Below are positions 24,576 to 36,800 of a stretch of 64,000 nucleotides of DNA, in pieces. The notes under the pieces were generated by a model. It worked only from the letters and a program-made list of their open reading frames with translations, searched no databases and was not told the DNA's origin. Position 1 is the first letter of the stretch; each line of letters opens with the position of its first letter. The translations under genes were made by a program, and so were the position numbers. Location of the stretch: NCBI GenBank assembly GCA_963070105.1, contig OY718808.1:6735738-6799737 (forward strand), written 5' to 3'. Source of the DNA: Litomosoides sigmodontis. Lineage: Eukaryota; Nematoda; Chromadorea; Rhabditida; Onchocercidae.

Positions 24576-27010
24576 CTAGGTAGAGCACACTAACTTGCTG
24601 ATTGAAAGTTAGACAAAGAACGGAAGAGACGCTGGAAATAATGCACAATTTTGAAAGGGAAGAATGATCGCATAATCTGCAGAAAAGAAGGATACCTGGC
24701 ATGGTTCAAGCGATAACAATAAAGCAACTTTAAGAAACAGTTGAACGCAATCATACCATAATTACCTACTGCTTCGCATTCACACAGCGCTTCCTTCCCA
24801 ACGTCCTGCCATTCCACACACCAGGAATTGCACACACGTACGAAGAGTGAGAGATGAGAGTATGAGGAAAAGAAAGAAAAACCGGCTGAGAAATCAGGTA
24901 GCAGCAACGATCACGTCGAAAGGAACAAATACACTGAAGAGCTAGCTCCCAGACATGAACTGTCATTTAAACTGTTTCTGTACATCAAATTTGCATATGA
25001 CATGAGAGGGCAGGGCATAGGCGGATTAATGTTCAATTCACGTGTATCTTCTTCACTCAGTGGTGAATAGGTTGTTTGCTTTTTTGATTACGAATAACGT
25101 GAGTAATAGAGTAACGTGAATAACAATATCACTTTCTTTCATTACGTGAAATTGGATAAAGTCTTATAAGAAACGCAAGTGAAAGTTTCTTACGTGAAGC
25201 TTAACTATGGTGTATTATGTTAAGCCTGAAATTACCAAAGCAGACTGTTTTCTGTCCTTTTTCATGAATATTTCAGATGAAAATGACGACTGCAATTTTA
25301 CCGGTTCTTTCAATATTCCCGTCGTTAAACTTTTTCAACCGCTGTTGTTGTCACACAAGAAGAGTTATGCTTTTTCGTTTCACGGACTATTTTATTCTGT
25401 CACGAAGATCATCACGAAAAAAGACAACGCCTGGAAAAAGTAAACAAATTGAGGTAATAAATAATAAATGAAGCTAACAGGTAACGGTCTATTTGTAATC
25501 GTCTTCGATAGAGGAAGAGTCTGTCGAACAATGTTTTGTGATCAGTTCACAAATTCAGAATTAAGTAGTTGAGGAATGGCAGAAATGCTTAACATTCTGC
25601 ACCATTTTCCATTATTCATTTCTTTTGCAAATGAATAAAACCAAAAGTTTTACAGTAGCAGTCAGACAATTGAAAGTAATCTTTATTGCATAACAAATAC
25701 CTTGTCGCAATGCTTTTATAAAAATATTTCGACTTTCACACATTTCCGATATTTACAATGTTTCGTCATTTCAGGTCAGTGATTTAAACAGTGCCACACG
25801 GGCACAGTCATGTCAAACTGACCTTACGTGAATATTTCGTTGCCTAAATGTCGCCTTTATTCGGCGCTGTGTTTCAGTTGTCATCGACTTTATTATCCTG
25901 CGAGATAGCACTTCAAAATTCAATAATTGGATTTCGAATGGATGGGTAAAACGGCTTACTCGAATTTCTCCAGTGGTATGAAATAAGTAAGAGGTGCAGT
26001 TAGCATTTCATCATATCCCTCATACCATATTCCATGCCATCGCGAAATTTTTTTTTGGAATGTGAATAGAAAATACATCTCTAGTGACGTCTGCGCTATT
26101 CAGTTTGACCTTTGACATGCCATCAGTTCGTATTGCCATCACTTATCCGCAGGAACACTTTACAGTTTCCGGAATCAGTAATCACCTAATCGGTATTACG
26201 TTGCTGTTGAAAGAAGGAATGTGTGATTGACCCGTTTGTTGAAAGAGAGCAAAGACTTCCTGATCACCGATTCTCGTCTACTAGGCTGATTGATTATTTT
26301 TGACTTCCCCGAGCATCTCGACCTCCCCTATTAAAAGGTCGCAGTAAAGTAAGTTCGTAAGTTGTGTAGGGTGACACAAGTGTGGTTGCTGTGCTGCCTA
26401 CAGTTTTATTTTCTATGCATTGATAGAGCAGTTTACCCCTCACTCTTTCTTTGACAATTATCAGTTGTTGTGAGATGAAACGAGGTGATACGTCGAACTT
26501 TTCATAACGCAACTCGCACGATGCGTTAATTTTCTATTCAACGTCAATGCGCAGTTTCGTACTGCCACAAGCACTTTGTGCGTGGGATATTCCAGGCTGA
26601 TTTTCATTTAGGCATCCATTTCTCGAATCGGCTTCACTTAAGCAATTCTGAAATTTTGGCCATTAAGTAATGTGGACGGATTTTTATGGATAGTGCACAT
26701 CTATAAGTTCATTATTTTAGCTCACATTTCTTTTTATTGCTCCAAAAGCACTTTATCTATTTGTCAAATCCTGCACAAAAGGAAATTCTTCAAAGTGATT
26801 TATTACCAAGTTGATTTTGTTTCACAGAGCGTAGTACCTAGGATTATCTACATAATTTCGAAATGATTTTAATAGGGTGCGATAAAATGTGAATCGCAAT
26901 AAACATTTGAAACATGGAAGCTTGTGTGCGTGATCATCCCCTCCGATGGATGTCGTGATGATTTGAATTAGTTCGATTCAGCTAAACAAGCATCACCTCA
27001 CTTCTGCTCG

Positions 27011-27018
27011 TATAAAAG
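27011..27018 (+). promoter_or_regulatory. TATA-like box upstream of DRAP1
   Basis: TATAAAAG lies 106 bp before the DRAP1 ATG at 27124. A tttcag (ending 27030) follows it closely and could be a trans-splice acceptor. The spacing is reasonable for a core promoter. In an AT-rich genome such matches also arise by chance. Confidence 0.3.
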
Positions 27019-27123
27019 GTGTAATTTCAGGTGACACTGCAGAATTTTTTTGTAGGATCGCGCAGCTACCTACAATTTTTCAATCAAAATTCTTCCTTTT
27101 CGTAGGCATCTGTATCCTCTGTA

Positions 27124-28819
27124 ATGGATATTAAGAGCGGTGGAAATTCCGAATGTGTTGGACCATGTTCCAGTGGCAGCTTGGGTGTGGTACCTGCACC
27201 TATTCGTAAACGACGTTTCAGCAGTGCAAAAATTCAACCGGTCAGTTTTTTCCTCTGTTTTCAACACTTCATTATTCTGTGCCGGTTATTCCGCCTCCGC
27301 CTCCATGCCATCATTAATGTACCGTGTATTTACATAAATTTTGTCAAGGATTCTCAGCTGCGAGAACTTTCTTCTGAACCTAAAAATGAAGTTTGAACTG
27401 TTATGCATTTAAGGTTATTCTTTTCGCGTGGCATCTGGTTTCGAGATGCAAAGTACTGGAGGCCTTCAGGGGTTGGATTTCGTTACAGAATGACCAGGTA
27501 TCAATTCAGAATTACTTCATATTTGCAATTTCAGACTCGAGTAAAACGGGTAATGCAAAGTGATGACGAGATTGGGCGTATGGTTGCTTCAGTACCAGTA
27601 GCAATCGGTCGGGCTATGGAGCATTTTGCTGAGAAACTACTTGAAACTGCTGCGCAGTGTGTCTTATATTCTACGTCGCGCACTCTCTCCCCATCACATA
27701 TGTAACTTTTTGGATTCTTATGCTGTTAGATGCCGACAGTTTGTCTTTCGAATAAAAGTTCAGCACATGTCTAACTTTAATCGGGTGACAATTATACCTT
27801 AACGTGAGTTCTTACATTAATATGTTGATAACACTGTTGGGTTGTTGAAGAAATAAATATCTAGAAAAATTTTAGTTGCTGTAATAATTCACAAGCGTAT
27901 AATTTCAGAAAGCAAGCTGTAATGCAAACTCCGCATTTTAAGTTCCTGGAGTCACTGGTTAGAGAGATACCTTTGCCACCATCAGCTGGGCCGGAACTGC
28001 ACTGGAAAGCTGATTTGTCCGACCATCCTTCGTTTTCGGGTTTTTATCCGCCAGGTTAGGAGCTCTGTCAAATTTATTTGTTTCCACCGCATATATTCTA
28101 ACGCTCGGAGTTACCTGCTGCGAAAGTTTTGGCTTTTCTAATTTTTAAAATATGGATCCTACTTTATTTTGATTTTATCTGTAAATACCTTTTCAAATGT
28201 TCGACCCCTATAATTTAGTTATTGTTCAGGTCCTTCGATGGATCCCTCCAATCATACGAATTTGTCAATGCCAACGACCCAAATAGGTTTGCCAAAATTG
28301 CCATCTAGCGGGAATCTGTTGAATGCTAAAAGAAGACAAAATAATGGTGAAGTGGATGGCAATGAAACCAAGCCGAAAAGAGGCCGGCCACGGAAAGTGA
28401 AAAGAGAGGAGAAGTACAGTGTTTTGGTATTAAGATGCTAGAAGTAGTGAGAAACAGAATAGAGATGGGATCAGACTTCTTTTTTAAATTTCTCAACAAA
28501 ACGTAAATTTATGCTTTTATACGTAACCATAATTTAATTATTTAAAGTTGGTGCAGATATTGGCTAAATCACATTTCTCAGGTGCGTTGACGACGATTTA
28601 CTTTCGGATGGCAAGCCTTTGGGTCGTGTTGAAGATGTAAATACACTGTCAAACGGGATGCTTAGCGATCAAGAGCTTATGCCTCCTCCCAATGTTTTAC
28701 CGATACGTGTTCTAGCAGCTACTGCATTTACGGACAATAAACGGAACTCACCGTCAACGAGTCTACATTCTTCATCTAAGATTAGTAATAACGGTGAACA
28801 GAGGCAGTCAACTGTATAA
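27124..28819 (+). CDS. DRAP1: DRAP1 / NC2-alpha, histone-fold subunit of the TBP repressor NC2
   Basis: NC2-alpha pairs with Dr1 (NC2-beta) through a histone fold; the dimer binds TBP on DNA and represses Pol II preinitiation-complex assembly in the nucleus. Exons: 27124-27240, 27535-27701, 27909-28054, 28230-28413 and 28582-28819. They total 852 bp (283 aa), in phase. After a 28-residue leader, the histone fold runs about residues 30-115: KIQPTRVKRVMQSDDEIGRM, then VPVAIGRAMEHFAEKLLETA, TLSPSHIKQAVMQTPHFKFL and ESLVREIP. This matches the human order (ARIKKIMQTDEEIG, TTSHLKQCI, FDFLKDLV). An AT-hook-like basic motif (KRGRPRKVKR, residues 193-202) follows, then a serine-rich C-terminus with no recognised domain. 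The first intron begins right after KIQP, which splits the fold. It lies upstream of FNTB on the same strand, with 775 bp between coding regions. Confidence 0.9.
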
Positions 28820-29594
28820 CAATAATTTGCTTTTACCAAAATTGCTTCCCACAAACATCCAAAAAACGCTGCTGCTGTTGCAAGCTCAAAATACCACAGT
28901 GTTTTTCTTTCATTTTGACTTGTTTTCTTGTATCATTAATATAATATCATCATTTTTTACGGAGATAAAAAAAGTAGAGCGAAAAGAAGTAACAAAAGCA
29001 ACCTCGGGAACTTTTCGGAGACTTGGGTTAATTAGTCCAATAATTTTTTACTCAGCTATTGAAACATTGTTATGACGGTATATAATTGTAATGGATTTAT
29101 GAAATATGGATATTTTTACAAGTATTTAAATGCTCAACAGGAAAAAAAACGAAATGATCTTGGTGCGATTTTTTTTGAGTCTCGTTTAGGTTGATCTGTC
29201 ACACATCTTTGTTCTGTTTACTTATCGCTTTATTTGAATTGATATTTTTCTTATGTCTGTTAATTGTTTAATTCGAGGTAGTATAAACGTGTTTGTTTAT
29301 TTGCTTTTTATTCATACCTAATGAGTGGTTTTTTTTATCATCCTCGAATTCGTGCATACAAGATCTTCTTAGTCCGGGATTTTGTTTTCACATTGATTTA
29401 TTTGGTAACAATTAAATTCGCTGAATATATGTTCTCAGTTTAATTTATGAACAGGTTTCTTAATCTTGTTAAGTTTCGAGCATTGGACACGGAAGTTAAG
29501 GAAAGGCAATCATCATTTTTACAGGAGGTCTGAGATTGGAAACTAAAATTTATTTAAAAATTTTCGGAGAGGAGGCGCAGCTCTGCAAGAATTG
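28820..29594. other. Intergenic DRAP1-FNTB, with a possible upstream ORF
   Basis: Holds the DRAP1 3' UTR and the FNTB 5' region. At 29447-29533 a 28-codon frame (starts MNRFLNLVKFRALDTE, ends at TGA) ends 61 bp before the FNTB ATG. It may be an upstream ORF in the 5' UTR, or a spliced exon. A ttttacag inside it (ending 29524) could be a trans-splice acceptor, in which case it would be removed from the mature mRNA. Confidence 0.35.
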
Positions 29595-32500
29595 ATGGAT
29601 GGAGTGGTGTACAACTTCAGTGCCTTCGATGAGAAGTACGCATTTAATGATGATGGCTTCTTTACCTACAGTAGTACAGAGCAGGTATGCTAAAAGAATC
29701 TTTCCTGGTATTTATTTAGATGCTTTTTGGATAGACAAACAAATATACTCATTTTGATTTAAATCTTCCTCGAATTTTGTTATGATTTCTTCCATTTGAA
29801 ATGTCACATACATCATCATCGTACAGAGCTAAGACTAATAAATTACACATGGTGATCTATCGTGATTGCTGTGTTTTATGTATGGAAGTAATGGAGATTT
29901 AATTTTAATAAGGTCACATTTTTGTAGAAGCGTGTTGAGGAACTTGCCAGGGAACAGGCTCGGAAATTCGTCGATGCTTATTTGGACAGTGTAGATGACG
30001 ACTCAGAATATGCGCCGACATTATGTAGGACGCTTCACACTAGACTTGTCTATCGATCCTTAAGGCAGTTGGGGAAGTCCTATTCGGTAAGGAAGTTTAC
30101 ATTTATAATTAAAAAGATAGTAAAAACATAGATTATTCCTATTTTAACAATAATTGACAACTTTCTATCTCAGAAAGGTAATTATTAAAGATATTACGTA
30201 GCATTCTTTACGAACCACTTGCATGCTACAGGATCCTCGGTGAAATTACTTGACAAACGTTTCGTTATTCGAGAGATTACATTCATAACTTAATTTAGGG
30301 CTGTTTTTTGCAAGGAATATAAAGGAATTTCTGCTGTATTAACTCAAATTTCACATAATTTTTTTTTATTCAGCATCTCGATGCATCACGGCCATGGTTC
30401 TGCTATTGGGGAATGCACAGCTTAAGGCTTCTGGAAGCATCGCTCGATGAAAACTTGGCTTCCAGGTGCATTTTGTTAGAATTTTTGTGGAATGTGTGGT
30501 AATACTGATTTTTATACAAACCTATACGAATGATTTTTTGGTAAATACAAAAACATTCAAAAATCGAAGTGGGAAATGAAGGTTTGGTATTATCAGTCAA
30601 AATGACACCTGTTTGCAGCATTGTTCGATTTTTGAAGACCTGTGAATGGCCCACTGGTGGATATGGAGGCGAGCAGTTTCTTTTGTTCGTTTGACAGGCA
30701 TACGAGAAATCTTTTTTACAAACACAAATTTCAACTGTTGGTCGTGAGGGCGTCTATCATGTTGGACTTGTTGTTATTTGTTGTCACCTTAGAGCTAAAA
30801 ATTAAACGTTAAGGTGGTCCAGGGCAGTATCCTCATTTGGCAACAACATATGGTGCGATAATGGCATTAGTAAGTATCGGTACCGATGAAGCACTTGCAA
30901 GTATTAACAGGTTCGTATTATTTACAACATCTATCATGTTAACTAATATCACTTACTAGCATTAAATCATAATTAAGCACGTGAGGATTGAAATTATTTA
31001 TAATCATAAAACGGTCCATACAATTCACTGCTACTGATGTGAAATAGAAATGAAATAATATTGCCAGTGCTTCAGGAGAACTCTGAGAGATTTTTTACAT
31101 TCTGTGAAAAACTCTGATGGCGGGTTTGCATTACATATTGGCGGTGAAGTTGATGTACGAGGATCGTATTGTGCCCTTGCTGTTGCTTCTATTATAAATA
31201 TTTTGGATGAACAGCTAAGAAAAGATGCAGATAGTTGGATTATCAGGTCCTTTTTCCTAGAATTAACGGTAATACAAATTTTGCAGTTAACTGTTGAGCG
31301 TGGTTTATTTACTTCCTTCTTTTTCTTCTTGTTATCTGCTTCATTTTTTATTTAAGCATTAAATATATTTAAAAATCTAGAAAAAAAAACTTAGGAAAAA
31401 ACTTCAAAATTAAACCGGTCTAATTCAGCTGCCAAACATATGAAGGTGGTTTCGGCGGGGAACGGAGTTGTGAAGCACATGGCGGTTATACGTTTTGTGG
31501 GGTAGCTGCATTAATGCTACTGGGAAAAAGTACATTAATTCACACGTCATCACTATACAGATGGCTTGCGCAAAAACAAATGAAATTTGAGGGAGGGTTT
31601 CAAGTAAGTTGAAGTCAAATACAGAATTTTCATTGTTCGATTACCCAATGCTAGTGTTGCGAGTGAGTTTAAACGGAATGGAAACGACTTGATTATTCCT
31701 CATTTGTCACCTGTTCTCGTATTTTATGTCTAACACAGGATGTTGTAGGAAAGAAGTTTATTTGAATAGAACTTAAATTAATTTCTTTTTCCAGGGTAGG
31801 ACAAATAAATTGGTTGATGGTTGTTATAGTTTTTGGTTAGCTGCTGTGTTTCCGATGTTAGAAGTTGCCAAGCTTGCTGTGGGAAGTGAAATCTGTTCAT
31901 CATTTGATGGAAAAGCATTACAAGAATATATTCTGGTTGCTTGTCAGGATATCGAAAATGGTGGCTTACGTGACAAACCAGACAAGTTCGTACTACATGT
32001 CTTATAATTTGTTCTGGAACATGGTAGGTCTAGTTTAGTCTGAATGGGCAAATTCCACTTAATAGAAAACTCCGAGAAATGATTGAAATTTGTCCTGAAA
32101 TTTTATTTCAGCAAAACTACTAATTTATGTCCTCTCCTTGGCACTGAATATTGATTGGTCCAGAGATTATATTTATTGGCAAGTAGCAATTTCGGAATTT
32201 TAAAAAGCAGAGTTTTGGGATTATGAATAGTTTCAAACCAAAAGTTTGGATACCATAGTCAATTTTATGAAAGCTCTCATTAAATTGATCGAAGTAATTA
32301 AGAACCATACCTGCAAGATGTCCAACATTTAAGCAATATAACGATGAAGGCTGTTTTTCGAATTTGAATTAAATTATATGATGTTGAAGGTCGAGTGATT
32401 TATATCACACGTGTTACGTTTTGAGTGGTCTTTCAGTTGCACAGTATTATACAACGGATGATATTGTTGGTGGAGAAATTAATCGTTTGGTATGAGTTTC

Positions 32501-32777
32501 ATTTATTAATGGCTGATTTTCATTTACACCATATTTATTTAAACCAAACTGAAAAATGGTAGAACTCGGTTCGTTGGCATACTACAGGGTTTCATTCAGT
32601 GTATTTATCACATACAACATGGCGATTTACCTCACTGTGCATTCATATTATCAAATAAATAGTTCCCAAGAAGCGAAACGGTTTACGTATTGTTTGTAGG
32701 CAAGGTTGTCGCCAGTGTACAACATTTGTGTGGACGCCGAAAGGAAGGCACGAGAATATTTTGGAAAACAAAAATAG
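29595..32777 (+). CDS. fntb-1: Protein farnesyltransferase beta subunit
   Basis: Catalytic beta subunit that, with FNTA, transfers farnesyl from FPP to the Cys of CaaX proteins such as Ras and lamins in the cytosol. Exons: 29595-29684, 29928-30086, 30374-30465, 30619-30668, 30814-30910, 31076-31246, 31429-31603, 31795-31985, 32390-32489 and 32700-32777. Sum 1203 bp (400 aa; human 437), in phase. The alpha-alpha barrel repeats are clear: LDASRPWFCYWGMHSL, GGYGGGPGQYPHLATTYGA, GGEVDVRGSYCALAVAS, CQTYEGGFGGE, EAHGGYTFCGVAAL, FEGGFQGRTNKLVDGCYSFW and SDLYHTCYVLSGLSVAQYY. By alignment to human, the zinc ligands are Asp286, Cys288 and His348, all present. The intron after exon 4 needs a GC donor (GGAG|gcgagc): only that splice restores the invariant GGYGGGPGQ. 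The start ATG at 29595 is the first in this frame near the exon; upstream in-frame codons run back to a TAA. The C-terminus is shorter than in mammals. Confidence 0.95.
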
Positions 32778-33833
32778 TTTGACAATGAGTTGAAATGGAG
32801 TTTATTGAAGTTTTTGAAAAGAATCTCACTATAACTTAAATTAAATCCAGAAACAACTGACGATGAGTTCATTTTTATCATCGTATTATTTTGATTTGTC
32901 ATTTTATTTTGTGATCATTGTTGGGGTTTTTCCAAAACCCATTTCTAAATATAGCACTTTACAAAATTCGAATTCTTTCCTTATTTTTACAAAGCGTAGT
33001 TAGCTCAATCAAGCTTGCTTGTTAATTTTGCTATAGCGCTTTCCATTCTCTTTTCGTTTGATAAAACAGATTTTCATCCTTTATTATTACTAAATATATC
33101 TTGATGTTTGTCGCCATACTTTGTTGTTTTATAATGCTATTTTCTGATGAGAAAAAGCTATATTGTTTCAGTTGGAGTTGTTATAACATTTTGAAATATG
33201 TAATTTGGTGAATCTCGACTTAAAAAATAAAATTATTTTGCTTCTTCACTGTTAAAGTTCTATTAAAATTTTTTTGTGTTGAGCAGGAGCTTCACTTAGC
33301 ATTCTTCGTTATCATGCGAAATTCCACTTTTGATATTAATTTTTCGTGTGTTTTAGATTTTCCTGAAGGGCTTTTATTTTTATTTTAGTCTAAGAGATGT
33401 AGTTTATATCCTTACATCATAACCTAATGTACGAACTAACGAATTTATTGGGTTAAAAAAAAGTGTTCCCTGAATGATTTTTCGTTGGCAGTTGGGTAAT
33501 GTTGGACATTTCTTAGTCAGTAGGTGATAAAGCGATTACTGCTTATCAGTGAGGGGATCGGCAATTAGGGATTTTTTGGTTCGGAATTAATTTTCCTGAT
33601 TATCCATCTACCGCATTAACTGATTTCTGCAGCCGGTTTCTGTTTTTTAAGTACTACATTAGCTGTTGTATGTTTGAGCTTATATTTCATTTTTAATGTA
33701 AGTCAGAGATTTTTCTCGTGTTTTTTAATTGGTATATGAGAGCAAAAGAAATCTTGTTTATATCTTATTAACAAGAATAAATCTCAGGTTTCGTTCTGTT
33801 GAAAACGTATTTTTTGATTCGGAGATTGAACAA
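32778..33833. other. Intergenic FNTB-CEBPZ
   Basis: 1.06 kb, AT-rich, with the FNTB 3' UTR and the CEBPZ 5' region. An AATAAA at about 33226-33231 may serve FNTB. A ctcag acceptor ends at 33787, 46 bp before the CEBPZ ATG, and the frame is open between them. Confidence 0.4.
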
Positions 33834-36800
33834 ATGGGACCCTCAGCAACAGTTAGACCTTTAATTCAACATTCACCTGAAATGAAATGGTACGATTATG
33901 GAGATCCGGAACGTGCTGACCAATTGACCTCTGATTTGAATTATCTTAATGACATCGAAAAACAAGCGGAAATTTTGTTGAAAAGGGACTGTGAATTACA
34001 ATGGCAGAGTATGTTTTAACATTTTTTCAAAAATTCTGTGAAATTAATGTTTTGAATGTTTTATGCAGCAGCATTCACTATATTTTCTCTGTTGTTTTAT
34101 CTGTGAAAATTATTTAGAAATGTTTTGCAGAAAATATAAAACCGTTGGGATCTACGCTTTTTTAAGTAGATTTGTAGATTTTACATATTATAAATAATTA
34201 TGATTTCCATTAAGATGACGTTTGAGCTTACTTTTCATCTTATTATCTAATAATTTGAATGAATTGTCAAGAGATCTATCTCCATTTCAACCCATCCTTT
34301 TTGATGTTTGTTTTTGGCGAAATAACGACGAATTTCAGTGCAAAATAAGAAAAACACAACTGAAACTGCATGGCTGAACACAGTTTTGACGCGTGGTACC
34401 GCCAACGATAAAACAACTGCTATGCAAGTATTGACGCAACGACATCCAGTTCATTCCCTTGCACATGTTGCTGCATTAGTTAATACTGTTGCTAGGAAAA
34501 GTACGAGGGAGGCATTTTCTTTACTCGGTTAGTTCACTGCTAATGTCTAATTTCTTTTGTCTAATATTTTCATGTACGTTTCGGAATCCGTTTTGTTTTC
34601 TACTACTCCAGTTTTTCAGGCTTGCTGAAAGATTTATTTATCAATGAATTATTACCTCCAAAACGAAAATTGATCCCCTTCGCAGCGGTAGGATAATTTT
34701 TGGTTATTAAAAGTTTTTTTTTTAATAACTGCCGAAAAGTTTTCTTATAAGTTTCCAAATTCCAGAGACCGGTAGATAAAGTAAATCTGTTATCTTTGGA
34801 CAAGGATTTCAATTTGAAAAAGAAACTTATACTTTGGAAATTTGAAGCAGATTTGAAAGCTGTATATGAGAAATTCATTGCTGCAATTGAGGTATGTGTT
34901 TATAAGTGTTTAATGCTGCACCTAAAAATGAGTGATTAATCATCAGCGAATAAAGTTAATGTATAATTCTAGCGATTAGCTGGAGAAAATATAGAAAAAT
35001 TGAGTATAATGTCTTGCCGTCACGCTTTGGAGCTATTGATCGCACGTGCCGAACAAGAACAGGTATCTGAGTGCTATTTATTTAGTAAAATGTTTAATAT
35101 TTAGCTACACTGAATTTCGATCAAAAATGGATTTCCTTCTCTGTTAGATCATGATTAGTAATACCACTTTTGATTTCCAACAGTTACTGTTAAATTCTAT
35201 TTTGTTATCAGAAATTGCTATCCCTGCTTATCAACAAACTTGGACATCCAAATAAGGCATTGGCTACACGTGTTTGTGGGTATTTGCTTCAGTTAACTAG
35301 AAAACAACCGATAATGCGTCATGTTGTTGTTAAAGAAGTGGAACGACTTATCTATCGAAAGTTTGCTTTTATGTCCGATTTCGACTTTTAGCATTTTGTT
35401 CTTCACTTTTGTTTTTAGCTTCTTAAGCTGTGAACGAAATTTGAAACTAACTACTAATGTTCGTCATATTTCAAGTTGGATTGGTAGTATTTGCAGGAAT
35501 ATTTCATGCTCTACACAGCTTCATGCAATCTCATTTTTGTCTCAAATGGACTTACATGGTTGCGACTCAACGGTTATATCAACATTGCTCAATATTTATA
35601 TAGGCTTGTTTCGAATGTTAGTTTTGAATGGGAAAATGGATGACAAAATATTGAATGCTGTATTGTTGGCAACGAACCGGGCATTCGCTTGTGCGAAAGG
35701 TTTTTTTTTATTTTGCAGTTTCTCTCTTCTGTTTATTTAGTCTCGCTGATCATATTTGAATTTGATTCGGAACAAGGGAACTTAGTAATTTACCAATTTA
35801 CGAGCAAAAAGATGCATTTTTAAGCAGTTACAAGTATATGTTCTGAATTGCGGTCCTATCGATTTATCTGATATACGTGTTATTGAAGGAGGAGCATTGC
35901 TAGAAATGTTTAGCATATAACTGAAAACATGGCTAAAATACTGTTTAAATAACACTTTTAACTTATATTTAAGAGGAAGTTTCAGGTAATGTAGATAACT
36001 TGATAAAAGAAATCGACACTCTCTACAAGATTTTGCACCAGTCAAATTTTTCAACTGCTTTACAGACACTGAAATTATTATATCAGCTTCTTACAACGAG
36101 GTCATCGTTTTTGAGATTCGTACTTTTACCCTGATTTTTTTTTTATACTTTTGCTTGAATAGTTTGAATTAATGACGAAATTAGTAGGTCACTCTTAAAT
36201 GTAATGATACATTGGGATAGATTAATTTACCATTAAAAATGTGATTATTGATTTAAGACTTAAAAATGATAATACATATCAGGCAAAGTTATTGTATTTA
36301 TTTTCTATATTTAACGTTACTATATTTATTCATAGTGAGGGGATTTCGGATCGTTTCTATGCTGCTCTTTATCGACGTATATTGGATATTCAACATAGTA
36401 AAAATGTAGACAGACAATTGTTTTCATTATTATATCGAGCTTTATCTTCGGATGCTATTGAATATAGAGTTATTGCATTTATCAAGCGTCTTCTACAGGT
36501 TTGCTTTTAACTTTGGTTTGGCTACTTAGATGAAATTTTTCCAACTGGCACCATCTAGTGAGGATAATATTGGCTTAGAAAACCTGGTTCTACGAACTTG
36601 GAGATTCAAAAGATAGACAATACAAATGTAGCACCGATGGGATATGAGGTTTCTTGAATTTTCAAGATTCAAAAATTTTGTTCATTCCGACACAGTTTTT
36701 ATCGATTCAAATTTATTTCTCGGAAATAGCCGTAAAAATTCAATCTTTTCAGATTTCTTTGTGTCGCAATGCTCCATTTGCTGCTGCTGCGTTGATTTTG

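Larger units (their letters stand above)
23935..27123. other. Divergent intergenic region between Argonaute and DRAP1
   Basis: 3.2 kb between the start codons of two divergent genes. It should contain both promoters. It also holds the small hydrophobic open frame listed at 24354-24575, and a short ATG exon candidate at 24352-24343 (ATG TCA CGA C|gtaagc) whose phase fits the second Argonaute exon. Between 24600 and 27000 I see only unsupported short frames (25207-25443 plus strand, 26294-26512 minus strand). Confidence 0.4.

Noticed and set aside
26294..26512. 72-codon minus-strand frame ending in an Arg/Gly-rich tail
   Set aside because: Some protein-like composition, but single-exon, no domain, no upstream signals; not enough to call.
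29019..29040. Stretch acttgggttaattag resembling a spliced-leader (SL1) segment
   Set aside because: It matches the reverse complement of SL1 only in part, with an extra base and no donor, Sm site or stem-loops around it.
35770..35900. Possible extra CEBPZ exon with a readable frame
   Set aside because: Direct splicing of 35699 to 35986 keeps phase and matches the CBF domain; inserting this piece breaks the frame.
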